From positions 1-17,889 of the forward strand of contig JBFWIL010000024.1 of assembly GCA_050256015.1 (NCBI GenBank): 17,889 bases of DNA, in the 5' to 3' direction. This DNA is from JBFWIL01 sp050256015. Lineage in GTDB: Bacteria; Bacteroidota; Bacteroidia; Bacteroidales; Prolixibacteraceae. The translations under genes were made by a program, and so were the position numbers. Each line of letters begins with the position of its first letter. The stretch's first letter is position 1. Under the pieces are notes generated by a model. That model worked only from the letters and a program-made list of their open reading frames with translations. It was not told the origin of the DNA and searched no databases. Shown in pieces: positions 1 to 7,746 of the stretch.

Positions 1-204
1 GTATTGATGGATGCAATACCCGGTCCGCTATGGTTCCTGGCCAAAGCCCTGCTGGTGGTTTTTTTGCTTATGTGGCTGCGGTGGACCTTTCCCCGCCTGC
101 GCATTGACCAAATCCTGAGACTGGAATGGAAATACCTGGTCCCCCTCAGCCTGGTCAACCTGCTTATCATGGTACTGATCGTGGTTTTCAGACTGCATTT
201 TTAA
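1..204 (+). CDS. nuoH: NADH-quinone oxidoreductase subunit H, C-terminal end (partial)
   Basis: This is the last 67 codons of NuoH, open at the left window edge. NuoH is the membrane subunit of complex I that helps form the quinone-binding chamber and joins the peripheral and membrane arms. The visible part holds one hydrophobic segment (GPLWFLAKALLVVFLLMWLR), then the family-typical RWTFPRLRIDQ loop, a WKYLVPLSL segment and a final membrane helix ending in RLHF. Arginine-rich RWT-PRLR-DQ followed by W-K-PL is characteristic of NuoH. The ATG near the window start is an internal methionine, not the start. It ends 13 bases before nuoI, consistent with one operon. Confidence 0.93.
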   Translation, partial: VLMDAIPGPLWFLAKALLVVFLLMWLRWTFPRLRIDQILRLEWKYLVPLSLVNLLIMVLIVVFRLHF

Positions 205-217
205 ACGAAAAAGGAAA

Positions 218-685
218 ATGAACAAAAACAGCTATTTCGGCGGACTTTTCCGGGGAATCCGTTCCCTGCTCAGGGGAATGCGGACCACCATGAAAGTGTA
301 TGTCCGCTCCAACGCCACCGAACAATACCCGGAAAACCGCAACAGCCTGGTTTTACCCGAACGATTCCGGGGATCGCTGGTCATGCCCCACAACGAACAG
401 AACCAGCACCGCTGTGTAGCCTGCGGACTGTGCGAAAAAGCCTGTCCGAACGACACCATCGAAATAATCAGCGAACTACAGGAAACGCCGGAAGGAAAAA
501 AGAAAAAGGTACTGAAGACCTACCGTTACAACTTGGGATCCTGCATCTTTTGTCAGCTCTGTGTAAATGCCTGTCCCCACGAAGCCATTTGTTTTGACCG
601 GTCGTTCGAACATGCCGTGTTTAAACGCGACCGGCTTGTGTTAAACCTGAACAGAAAAGGCAGCCATGTAATTGAAAAAAAATAA
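218..685 (+). CDS. nuoI: NADH-quinone oxidoreductase subunit I, 2x[4Fe-4S] protein
   Basis: NuoI carries clusters N6a and N6b, which pass electrons towards N2 and quinone in complex I. The 155-residue product has two ferredoxin motifs: C66-x2-C69-x2-C72-x3-C76-P and C109-x2-C112-x2-C115-x3-C119-P. In this fold the fourth cysteine of each motif usually binds the other cluster. The N-terminal third (residues 1-60) has the amphipathic, arginine-rich character of the family and the SLVLPERFRGSLVMP segment before the first motif. It is shorter than E. coli NuoI (about 180 residues), mainly at the C-terminus. An AAGGAA stretch lies just upstream of the ATG, one of the few SD-like sequences here. 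It ends 4 bases before the nuoJ ATG. Confidence 0.96.
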   Translation: MNKNSYFGGLFRGIRSLLRGMRTTMKVYVRSNATEQYPENRNSLVLPERFRGSLVMPHNEQNQHRCVACGLCEKACPNDTIEIISELQETPEGKKKKVLKTYRYNLGSCIFCQLCVNACPHEAICFDRSFEHAVFKRDRLVLNLNRKGSHVIEKK

Positions 686-689
686 CGTT

Positions 690-1202
690 ATGGAACAGAT
701 TTTTCAAGCTATTTTGTTTTTCTCCCTGGCCCTGTTCATCTCCGTCTTCTCGGTTATGACGGTGATTACCAGCCGCATCCTGCGTTCGGCTACCTACCTG
801 CTGTTTGTATTGTTCGGCACGGCCGGGCTCTATTTTATGATGGGCTACACTTTCCTGGGTTCGGTTCAGGTCATGGTCTATGCCGGAGGAATCGTGGTTC
901 TATATGTATTCTCCATACTGCTCACCAGCGGGGAAGGCGACCGGGCGGAAAAACTGAAACGGAACAAGTTTATCGCCGGACTGGCATCTGCAGCCGGGGG
1001 AGCCGTCATCGTACTGCTGATCACGCTAAACCACCGCTTCCTGCCCACTAGTCAGCCGGAACCCTTGGAACTCGGCATTAAAACCATAGGCCATGCCCTG
1101 CTGGGCAGTGGCAGAAACGGTTATCTCCTCCCCTTCGAAGCGGTCAGTATACTGCTGCTGGCCTGCATCGTCGGGGGATTGTTAATTGCACGAAAACGTT
1201 AA
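690..1202 (+). CDS. nuoJ: NADH-quinone oxidoreductase subunit J
   Basis: NuoJ is a small membrane-arm subunit of complex I next to the quinone module. Its third helix rearranges during turnover in studied enzymes. The 170-residue product is almost wholly hydrophobic, with about five membrane segments, and carries the family signature GSVQVMVYAGGIVVLYVFSI around residues 57-76. The start was set at ATG 690 because the family begins at MEQIFQ-like residues. An in-frame TTG at 672 would add six lysine/asparagine-rich residues and overlap nuoI, and is less likely. Its stop lies 4 bases before the nuoK ATG. Confidence 0.93.
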   Translation: MEQIFQAILFFSLALFISVFSVMTVITSRILRSATYLLFVLFGTAGLYFMMGYTFLGSVQVMVYAGGIVVLYVFSILLTSGEGDRAEKLKRNKFIAGLASAAGGAVIVLLITLNHRFLPTSQPEPLELGIKTIGHALLGSGRNGYLLPFEAVSILLLACIVGGLLIARKR

Positions 1203-1206
1203 GACA

Positions 1207-1518
1207 ATGAGTATACACATGGAATATTACCTGATCATTTCGGCTGGCATGTTCTTCGCGGGCATCTACGGATTCTTTGTTCGCCGTAACACCCTGGCTA
1301 TGCTGATCTCCGTGGAGCTGATCCTGAATGCCACCGATATCAACTTTGCCGTATTCAACCGGTTTTTGTATCCCGACGGACTGGAAGGTCACACATTCGC
1401 CCTGTTCTCCATCGCTATCTCGGCAGCCGAAACAGCCGTGGCCATCGCCATAATGATCAACATCTACCGCAATATCCGCAACATCCAGGTGAAAAACCTG
1501 AACGAGATGAAAGGCTAG
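1207..1518 (+). CDS. nuoK: NADH-quinone oxidoreductase subunit K
   Basis: NuoK is the smallest antiporter-like membrane subunit of complex I (three helices) and carries conserved glutamates on the proton path. The product is 103 residues, close to the usual 100. It shows LISAGMFFAGIYGFFVRRN, then the conserved block NTLAMLISVELILNATDINF, which contains the key glutamate (SVELILN), and a third helix with a second glutamate (SAAETAVAIAI). The ATG at 1207 was preferred; ATG 1219 (MEYYLIIS) is also possible and removes four residues. A TTG at 1186 would overlap nuoJ and is unlikely. A 75-base gap with no clear signal separates it from nuoL. Confidence 0.93.
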   Translation: MSIHMEYYLIISAGMFFAGIYGFFVRRNTLAMLISVELILNATDINFAVFNRFLYPDGLEGHTFALFSIAISAAETAVAIAIMINIYRNIRNIQVKNLNEMKG

Positions 1519-1593
1519 CCACCGCCGGCTTAACACGCCGTAACAGTTGTCCGGGAAAAGAAACTAAAAACCAATTACAGAATAATTACCACC

Positions 1594-3483
1594 ATGGATT
1601 ATACCCTCCTTATACTGCTGCTGCCTATGGCCTCCTTCCTCCTGCTTGGAATCGGAGGAAACCGCATTAAACCGTTTTGGGCCGGACTGACCGGAACGGT
1701 TTTCATCGCGGCAACAGCCCTGCTGAGTTACCTGACAGCCCTGCTTTATTTTACCGCCCCGCGTACAACTGCAGGAACCTATGAAACACTGGTCCCCTAT
1801 AATTTCAGCTGGCTGAAATTTACCGCCAACCTGCATTTTAATCTGGGTATCCTGCTCGATCCGATCGCCGTGATGATGCTGACGGTCATCTCCACCGTCT
1901 CATTGATGGTGCACATTTATTCTTTTGGTTACATGCACGGGGAAAAAGGTTTTCAGCGCTATTACGCCTTCCTCTCACTGTTCTCCATGGCCATGCTGGG
2001 ATTGGTGACGGCCACCAACATCTTCCAGATGTACCTGTTCTGGGAACTGGTTGGAGTAAGTTCTTACCTGCTCATCGGTTTTTATTATACCAAACCAGCC
2101 GCTATTGCCGCCGGCAAAAAGGCTTTTATCGTCACCCGCTTTGCCGACCTGGGATTCCTGACGGGCATTCTCTTTTACGGATACTATACCGGAACTTTCG
2201 GTTTTACTCCCGGCCAAGACGCTCTGAAAGCAGGTGGTGCGACCATGCTGCCCCTGGCCCTGGGACTCATGTTTATCGGAGGTGCCGGGAAGAGTGCCCT
2301 GTTCCCGCTGCACATATGGCTGCCAGATGCCATGGAAGGTCCAACTCCGGTAAGTGCCCTGATCCATGCCGCCACCATGGTGGTAGCCGGAGTATATCTG
2401 GTAGCCCGTATGTTCCCGCTGTTTGTGGGCTATGCCCCCGGAACGCTTGAAATCATCGGCTGGCTGGGTGCTTTCACAGCCCTTTTTGCAGCGGTCATAG
2501 CCTGCGTGCAAACCGACATCAAGCGGGTACTGGCTTTTTCCACCATCTCCCAGATCGGCTTTATGATAGTGGCTTTGGGAGTATGCACCGGAATCGAACC
2601 GTATGCCGGAGGACTGGGATACATGGCCTCCATGTTCCACCTGTTCACCCACGCCCTGTTTAAAGCCCTACTCTTTCTGGGGGCCGGAAGCATCATCCAT
2701 GCCGTGCACAGCAACGAGATGAGCGCCATGGGCGGACTGCGGAAATACATGCCCCTTACACACCTCAGTTTTCTTACCGCCTGCCTGGCCATTGCAGGCA
2801 TTCCTCCTTTCTCCGGATTCTTTTCCAAAGACGAGATCCTGACGGCCTGTTTTGCCTACCATCCGCTGATGGGCTGGCTGATGGGAGGCATCGCCGGACT
2901 TACGGCTTTTTACATGTTCCGGCTGTACTACCGGATCTTCTGGGGACAGGAAAATACGCTGTACGCAAAGCACCGGCCAAAAGAAAGCGGATGGAGCATG
3001 ACAGTCCCGCTGCTGTTCCTGACCGCCATGTGCTGCCTGGCCGGCTGGATACCCTTCGGGAAACTGGTAAGCAGCAACGGACAGGCATATGCTATTGAGC
3101 TGGACCTGTCTGTGGCGCTCAGCAGCATCCTTATTGCCCTGGCCGGTATTGCCCTGGCCACACGGATGTATAAAAATCCACAGGCAGTAACCGGTAAACC
3201 GGCCGGATGGCGGAGCGAACTGCACCGGGCGGCTCTGAACCGTTTTTATGTGGATGAACTTTATCAATTTATCACCCACCGGATCATTTTCAGGTACATC
3301 AGTGCTCCAATTGCTCGCTTTGACCGCCGGGTGATCGACGGATTTTTCAATGCGCTGGCCCGGGGAACCCGTTTTGCAGGTTATGCGATCCGCAACCTGC
3401 AAAACGGGCAGATCCAGCAATATGCCCTGGTCTTCCTGCTGGGCGCCCTGTTGCTCATTGTTTACTTAACCCTCACCTTTTAA
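1594..3483 (+). CDS. nuoL: NADH-quinone oxidoreductase subunit L, proton-pumping antiporter-like
   Basis: NuoL is the most distal proton-pumping subunit of the complex I membrane arm, related to Mrp antiporters. The product is 629 residues (E. coli 613). Key charged residues are present: E151 in YLFWELVGVSSYLLIGF (helix 5), K233 in GGAGKSALFPLHIWLPDA (helix 7), H258 in SALIHAATMV (helix 8) and K413 in SGFFSKDEIL (helix 12). The C-terminal part after about residue 530 has an amphipathic stretch (HRAALNRFYVDELYQFITHR), fitting the lateral helix, and ends with a last membrane helix. The ATG follows ATTACCACC with no Shine-Dalgarno sequence, common in Bacteroidetes. nuoM starts 13 bases after the stop. 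Confidence 0.97.
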   Translation: MDYTLLILLLPMASFLLLGIGGNRIKPFWAGLTGTVFIAATALLSYLTALLYFTAPRTTAGTYETLVPYNFSWLKFTANLHFNLGILLDPIAVMMLTVISTVSLMVHIYSFGYMHGEKGFQRYYAFLSLFSMAMLGLVTATNIFQMYLFWELVGVSSYLLIGFYYTKPAAIAAGKKAFIVTRFADLGFLTGILFYGYYTGTFGFTPGQDALKAGGATMLPLALGLMFIGGAGKSALFPLHIWLPDAMEGPTPVSALIHAATMVVAGVYLVARMFPLFVGYAPGTLEIIGWLGAFTALFAAVIACVQTDIKRVLAFSTISQIGFMIVALGVCTGIEPYAGGLGYMASMFHLFTHALFKALLFLGAGSIIHAVHSNEMSAMGGLRKYMPLTHLSFLTACLAIAGIPPFSGFFSKDEILTACFAYHPLMGWLMGGIAGLTAFYMFRLYYRIFWGQENTLYAKHRPKESGWSMTVPLLFLTAMCCLAGWIPFGKLVSSNGQAYAIELDLSVALSSILIALAGIALATRMYKNPQAVTGKPAGWRSELHRAALNRFYVDELYQFITHRIIFRYISAPIARFDRRVIDGFFNALARGTRFAGYAIRNLQNGQIQQYALVFLLGALLLIVYLTLTF

Positions 3484-3496
3484 AGTCAATGATCCT

Positions 3497-4981
3497 ATGA
3501 ACTTTTTATCGCTTTTTGTACTCATTCCCCTGCTGATGCTGGCCGGACTCTGGGCAGCCCAAAATCCCCGCGCCGTGCGCAGAATCATGGCAGCCGGCAG
3601 TTCGGCTCTGCTTATGCTGGCCGCAGGCCTATGCCTGCTTTACCTGGGAGAACGCCGGGCAGGGAATACGGCCCAGATGCTTTTCCGGGCCGACAAGGTT
3701 TGGTATGCCCCCCTGCATATCGCCTACTCTGTGGGAATTGACGGTATTTCAGTGGCCATGTTGCTGCTGAGTGCCGTTATTGTTTTCACCGGCACCTTTG
3801 CCTCCTGGAGGATGAACGTACAGACCAAAGAATATTTTATCTGGTACACCTTGCTGAGCATGGGCGTCTTCGGCTTTTTCATTTCCGTAGACCTGTTCAC
3901 CATGTTTCTGTTCTACGAAGTGGCCCTGATCCCAATGTATCTGCTTATCGGAGTCTGGGGCAGCGGGCGGAAGGAATATGCCGCCATGAAACTGACGCTG
4001 ATGCTGATGGGCGGATCGGCTTTTCTGCTGATCGGCATCCTGGGTATTTATTTCGGAAGCGGGGCAACCACCATGAACATACCGGAGCTTGCACGCCTGC
4101 ATAACATACCGGTTAGCCAGCAATATATCTGGTTCCCGCTTACCTTCATCGGCTTCGGTGTGCTGGGCGCCCTGTTCCCTTTCCACACATGGAGCCCCGA
4201 CGGGCATGCCTCGGCCCCCACAGCCGTATCCATGCTCCATGCCGGGGTACTGATGAAACTGGGCGGATACGGCTGCTTCCGCATTGCCATTTACCTGATG
4301 CCCGATGCAGCCCGCGAGCTGGGCTGCATCTTCCTTATCCTGACCGCTGTAAGCGTGGTTTACGGAGCCTTCAGCGCCATAGTGCAAACCGACCTGAAAT
4401 ACATCAATGCCTACTCCTCGGTGAGCCACTGCGGACTGGTGCTGTTTGCCGTACTGATGATGACCCGTACGGCTTTCACGGGAGCTATCCTTCAAATGCT
4501 CAGCCACGGGCTGATCACCGCTCTCTTCTTTGCCCTGATCGGAATGATTTACGGCCGTACCCGCACCCGCGACATCAGGGAGCTGGGCGGACTGATGAAG
4601 ATTATGCCCTTCCTGGCTGTTTGCTATGTAATTGCCGGACTGGCCAACCTGGGACTGCCGGGCTTCAGCGGATTCGTGGCCGAAATGACCATCTTTGTAG
4701 GCTCCTTTTTGCACACTGATTCCTTCCACCGGCTACTGACCATCCTGGCCGCCAGTTCCATCGTTATTACGGCAGTCTACATCCTGCGGCTGGTGGGCAA
4801 AATTCTTTACGGCAATCCTCTTAACCAGGAACACCTGAAACTTTCGGACGCCGGCTGGGATGAGCGTTTTGCCGTGATCTGCCTGGTAATATGCATTGCC
4901 GGACTGGGACTGGCCCCCTGGTGGATCAACGATATGATCAGCAACAGCGTACTGCCTGTAAGCCTTCAGCTGCTGCCCTAA
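3497..4981 (+). CDS. nuoM: NADH-quinone oxidoreductase subunit M, antiporter-like
   Basis: NuoM is the second antiporter-like proton-pumping subunit of complex I. The product is 494 residues with about 14 membrane segments. E141 (LFYEVALIPMYLLIG, helix 5), K254 (AGVLMKLGGYG, helix 8), H311 (SVSHCGLV), H337 (MLSHGLITALFF) and E396 (GFSGFVAEMTIF, helix 12) match known functional positions. The helix 7 lysine (K234 in E. coli, seven residues before the histidine of P-x-H-x-W) is absent. Here the sequence is GVLGALFPFHTW, with L223 at that place. H248, on helix 8, is an extra ionisable residue compared with the usual SVILAGVLLK. Otherwise it is full length with no sign of decay. nuoN starts 32 bases downstream. 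Confidence 0.95.
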   Translation: MNFLSLFVLIPLLMLAGLWAAQNPRAVRRIMAAGSSALLMLAAGLCLLYLGERRAGNTAQMLFRADKVWYAPLHIAYSVGIDGISVAMLLLSAVIVFTGTFASWRMNVQTKEYFIWYTLLSMGVFGFFISVDLFTMFLFYEVALIPMYLLIGVWGSGRKEYAAMKLTLMLMGGSAFLLIGILGIYFGSGATTMNIPELARLHNIPVSQQYIWFPLTFIGFGVLGALFPFHTWSPDGHASAPTAVSMLHAGVLMKLGGYGCFRIAIYLMPDAARELGCIFLILTAVSVVYGAFSAIVQTDLKYINAYSSVSHCGLVLFAVLMMTRTAFTGAILQMLSHGLITALFFALIGMIYGRTRTRDIRELGGLMKIMPFLAVCYVIAGLANLGLPGFSGFVAEMTIFVGSFLHTDSFHRLLTILAASSIVITAVYILRLVGKILYGNPLNQEHLKLSDAGWDERFAVICLVICIAGLGLAPWWINDMISNSVLPVSLQLLP

Positions 4982-5013
4982 AAAAAATCGACTAATCGGA
5001 GAATATAAAAAAC

Positions 5014-6453
5014 ATGAATTACACCCAATTTTTAGCTATGCGGGAAGAGCTCTCGCTTCTTGCCGTCATTATCATCCTGCTGGTGGTCGACCTGTTTGTA
5101 AGTCCAGACGCCCGGAAAAACAAAGGCAAACCTGTACTGAACACGGCCTTTCCCGTACTACTGATGGCCCTGCACACCATCCTTAACCTGATTCCCGGAC
5201 AGCCGGCCGAAATTTTTGGAGGTATGTACAGGCTGGCGCCTGCCCTAAGCATCGTCAAATCGGTTCTCAGCCTGGGCACGCTGATCATCTTTCTGACGGC
5301 TCACCAGTGGATGTCCCGCCAGGATACAGTCTTTAAACAGGGCGAATTTTATGTGCTCATGCTAAGCACCCTGCTGGGCATGTATTTCATGATCTCGGCC
5401 GGACATTTTCTGATGTTCTTCATAGGACTGGAACTGGCCTCCGTGCCTATGGCCGCCCTGGTGGCCTTTGACAAATACCGGCACCATTCCGCCGAAGCCG
5501 GGGCCAAATACATACTCTCTTCGCTGTTTTCCAGCGGACTGCTGCTCTATGGCATTTCGCTGATCTACGGCACCACGGGCAGTCTTTATTTTGATAAAGT
5601 ACCGGCTGCTCTTAACGGCAGTGCCCTGCAACTCATGGCTTTTGTCTTTTTCTTCTCGGGCATGGGCTTCAAAATTTCCCTGGTTCCCTTCCACCTTTGG
5701 ACAGCCGATGTTTATCAGGGGGCTCCCACAGCCGTGACCGGCTTTCTGAGTGTGGTATCCAAAAGCTCGGCCGCCTTTGTGCTGACGATCGTTTTGTTTA
5801 AAGTATTTGCTCCACTTGCCGCCCAGTGGCAGGCTGTACTGTACGGGGTAAGCATTGCTTCCATCACCCTGGCCAACCTGTTTGCAATCCGCCAGCAGAA
5901 CCTGAAACGTTTTATGGCTTTCTCGGCCATCTCCCAAGCCGGCTACATCCTGCTGGGAATGATCGGTGGAAGCACCCAGGGCATGAGCTCTCTTATCTAT
6001 TACCTGCTGATCTACCTGCTGTCCACCTTAGGCGTATTTGCCGTGCTGGTCATTGTTGAACAGCGAAGCGGCAAAGTAAATATGGACGATTACAACGGCT
6101 TTTACCAGACGCATCCAAGACTGGCGGTGCTGATGACCCTGGCTTTGTTCTCCCTGGCCGGAATTCCTCCTTTTGCCGGTTTTTTCAGCAAATTTTTTAT
6201 TTTTATGGCCGCCTTTCAGGCCGGCTTTCATCTTCTGGTATTTATTGCCCTGCTCAATACGGTGATTTCCCTGTATTATTACCTGCTCATTGTCAAAGCC
6301 ATGTTTATCAACAAATCGGAAACACCGGTAGCCCCCTTTAAAAGCGACCGGTACAGCCGGGCCGGCATGCTGATTTGCCTGGCCGGCATTGTGGGAACCG
6401 GAGTGATGAGCATGGTTTATGAACTGATAAGCCGGTTCAGTTTCGGGATGTAA
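5014..6453 (+). CDS. nuoN: NADH-quinone oxidoreductase subunit N, antiporter-like
   Basis: NuoN is the third antiporter-like subunit of complex I, nearest the quinone module. The product is 479 residues, about the E. coli length. The expected charged residues are all present: E140 (FFIGLELASVPMAALV, helix 5), K220 (SGMGFKISLVPFHLWTADVY, helix 7), K250 (SVVSKSSAAF, helix 8) and K393 (PPFAGFFSKFFIF, helix 12). The YQGAPTAV sequence after helix 7 is typical of NuoN. It is the last gene of the nuo run. The next gene is on the opposite strand and converges with it, so the operon must end between 6454 and 6580. Confidence 0.96.
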   Translation: MNYTQFLAMREELSLLAVIIILLVVDLFVSPDARKNKGKPVLNTAFPVLLMALHTILNLIPGQPAEIFGGMYRLAPALSIVKSVLSLGTLIIFLTAHQWMSRQDTVFKQGEFYVLMLSTLLGMYFMISAGHFLMFFIGLELASVPMAALVAFDKYRHHSAEAGAKYILSSLFSSGLLLYGISLIYGTTGSLYFDKVPAALNGSALQLMAFVFFFSGMGFKISLVPFHLWTADVYQGAPTAVTGFLSVVSKSSAAFVLTIVLFKVFAPLAAQWQAVLYGVSIASITLANLFAIRQQNLKRFMAFSAISQAGYILLGMIGGSTQGMSSLIYYLLIYLLSTLGVFAVLVIVEQRSGKVNMDDYNGFYQTHPRLAVLMTLALFSLAGIPPFAGFFSKFFIFMAAFQAGFHLLVFIALLNTVISLYYYLLIVKAMFINKSETPVAPFKSDRYSRAGMLICLAGIVGTGVMSMVYELISRFSFGM

Positions 6454-6580
6454 TTACCCTGCATGTTCCAAAGTTATTCTCCTTATAAAAGCAACAGAAG
6501 AATATTACCCGGAATTCGGTGTTCCAGGGCCTGGAGGCTACGAACTCAGGCATGAAAAAACAGAGTTACCCGCGGTTCAG
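6454..6580. other. convergent intergenic gap nuoN / metF
   Basis: Two convergent genes end here, so transcription from both sides should stop within these 127 bases. I see a short palindrome (CCAGGGCCTGG near 6523) and a weak inverted repeat, AACTC (6543-6547) with GAGTT (6563-6567). Neither is followed by a T run on either strand, so I do not call a terminator. Confidence 0.4.
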
Positions 6581-7534
6581 CTAAAAGACGGCTTCCATAA
6601 TTTTCCGGGTGTTGTCGGAAATCCCGTACGTATAAATATGCAGCCCGGGTACCCGATGCGCCACCAGGTCTTTAGCCTGCTGTACGGCCCAGTCTGTGCC
6701 TACCTGTTTGGCCTGTTCGTTGTTTTTGCATTTGCCCAGTTCCACAGCCAGTTCCTGGGGCAGGTCAATATGAAAGATCTTGGGCAGTACGGTGAGCTGG
6801 TTTACCAGATTAATGGGCTTAATGCCCGGGATAATAGGGACAGTGATACCCTTGACCCGGCAGCGGTCCACAAAATCGTAATACACCTGGTTATTGAAAA
6901 ACATCTGGGTAACGATATAGTCGGCCCCGGCATCGACTTTCTGCTTCAGGTACGCAAAATCGGTTTCCAGATTGGGCGCTTCAAAATGCTTTTCCGGATA
7001 GCCGGCCACCCCAATGCAGAAGTCGAGCGAACTGGAATTTTTCATATCCCGATCCAGATATTTCCCTTCGCGCAGGTTGACAATCTGTTCTACCAGCTCA
7101 TTGGCATGAGTATGTCCGTCGGGTTCCGGACGGAATACTGACTCATTCTTGTTGCCGTCACCCCGCAAAGCCAGCACGTTGCTGATGCCCATGAAATTCA
7201 GATCGATCAGCACATGCTCCGTCTCACTTCTGGTAAAGCCTCCGCAAAGAATGTGAGGGACCACGGGAATGCCGTATTTATGCTGAATGGCTGCTGCAAT
7301 GGCCACCGCACCGGGCCGTTTGCGCATCACCTGCCTTTTGACGGTCCCGTCGGGCATTTCCCTGTACACCATCTCATCCCTGTGGGTGGTGATGTTGATA
7401 TACCGGGGCTGAAAATCGAGCAGGTTTTCAATGGTCCGGTAAATGTTACCCGCATCGTTCCCCTTCAGCGGGGGAAGAATCTCAAAAGAAAAAATGGTTT
7501 TATCAGTCTTCCGGATGAAATCTATTACCTTCAT
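6581..7534 (-). CDS. metF: 5,10-methylenetetrahydrofolate reductase
   Basis: MetF reduces 5,10-methylene-THF to 5-methyl-THF, the methyl donor used by MetH, which is encoded just upstream on the same strand. The product from MKVIDFIRK is 317 residues and covers the whole FAD-binding TIM barrel. Conserved blocks are FSFEILPP with catalytic E18, NVLALRGD with D126, IGVAGYPEKH around 174-183, TQMFFNN with Q210, and PGIKPI. The start was set at 7534. An upstream in-frame ATG at 7570 would add twelve residues unlike the family and would place translation upstream of the promoter. Its separate promoter suggests it can be expressed without metH. Confidence 0.96.
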   Translation of the reverse strand: MKVIDFIRKTDKTIFSFEILPPLKGNDAGNIYRTIENLLDFQPRYINITTHRDEMVYREMPDGTVKRQVMRKRPGAVAIAAAIQHKYGIPVVPHILCGGFTRSETEHVLIDLNFMGISNVLALRGDGNKNESVFRPEPDGHTHANELVEQIVNLREGKYLDRDMKNSSSLDFCIGVAGYPEKHFEAPNLETDFAYLKQKVDAGADYIVTQMFFNNQVYYDFVDRCRVKGITVPIIPGIKPINLVNQLTVLPKIFHIDLPQELAVELGKCKNNEQAKQVGTDWAVQQAKDLVAHRVPGLHIYTYGISDNTRKIMEAVF

Positions 7535-7554
7535 ACTATTGATTATTTCACTTA

Positions 7555-7586
7555 CAAAAATACACAGCAAATGCTGCTAAAACAAA
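7555..7586 (-). promoter_or_regulatory. Bacteroidetes-type promoter of metF
   Basis: Read on the minus strand, TTTG (7586-7583) is followed after 20 bases by TATTTTTG (7562-7555). This fits the known Bacteroidetes primary-sigma pattern of a TTTG -33 box and TAnnTTTG -7 box about 20 bases apart. The metF ATG lies 20 bases beyond the -7 box, giving a short leader of roughly 15 bases and supporting the start at 7534. Confidence 0.65.
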
Positions 7587-7746
7587 ATCCTGGCTCTGCA
7601 TTTTAACTGACAATGCTAAGGTTTTTACATTTCCGGTCAAATACGGACATCCGGCGACTGCCGAACAGAACACGTAATTCCGGATTTCCATGAATCTTTG
7701 ATACCAAACCCATACCGGTTCCTGTTTTTCACCACAAAAAATCCCG

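Noticed and set aside
3749..4729. Long minus-strand open frame inside nuoM, and a similar one inside nuoL (1975-2652)
   Set aside because: The translations are Gly/His/Gln-rich and hydrophilic with no domain. They mirror strongly hydrophobic membrane genes on the plus strand.
6454..6580. Intrinsic terminator between nuoN and metF
   Set aside because: The inverted repeats present are short and have no adjacent T run on either strand.
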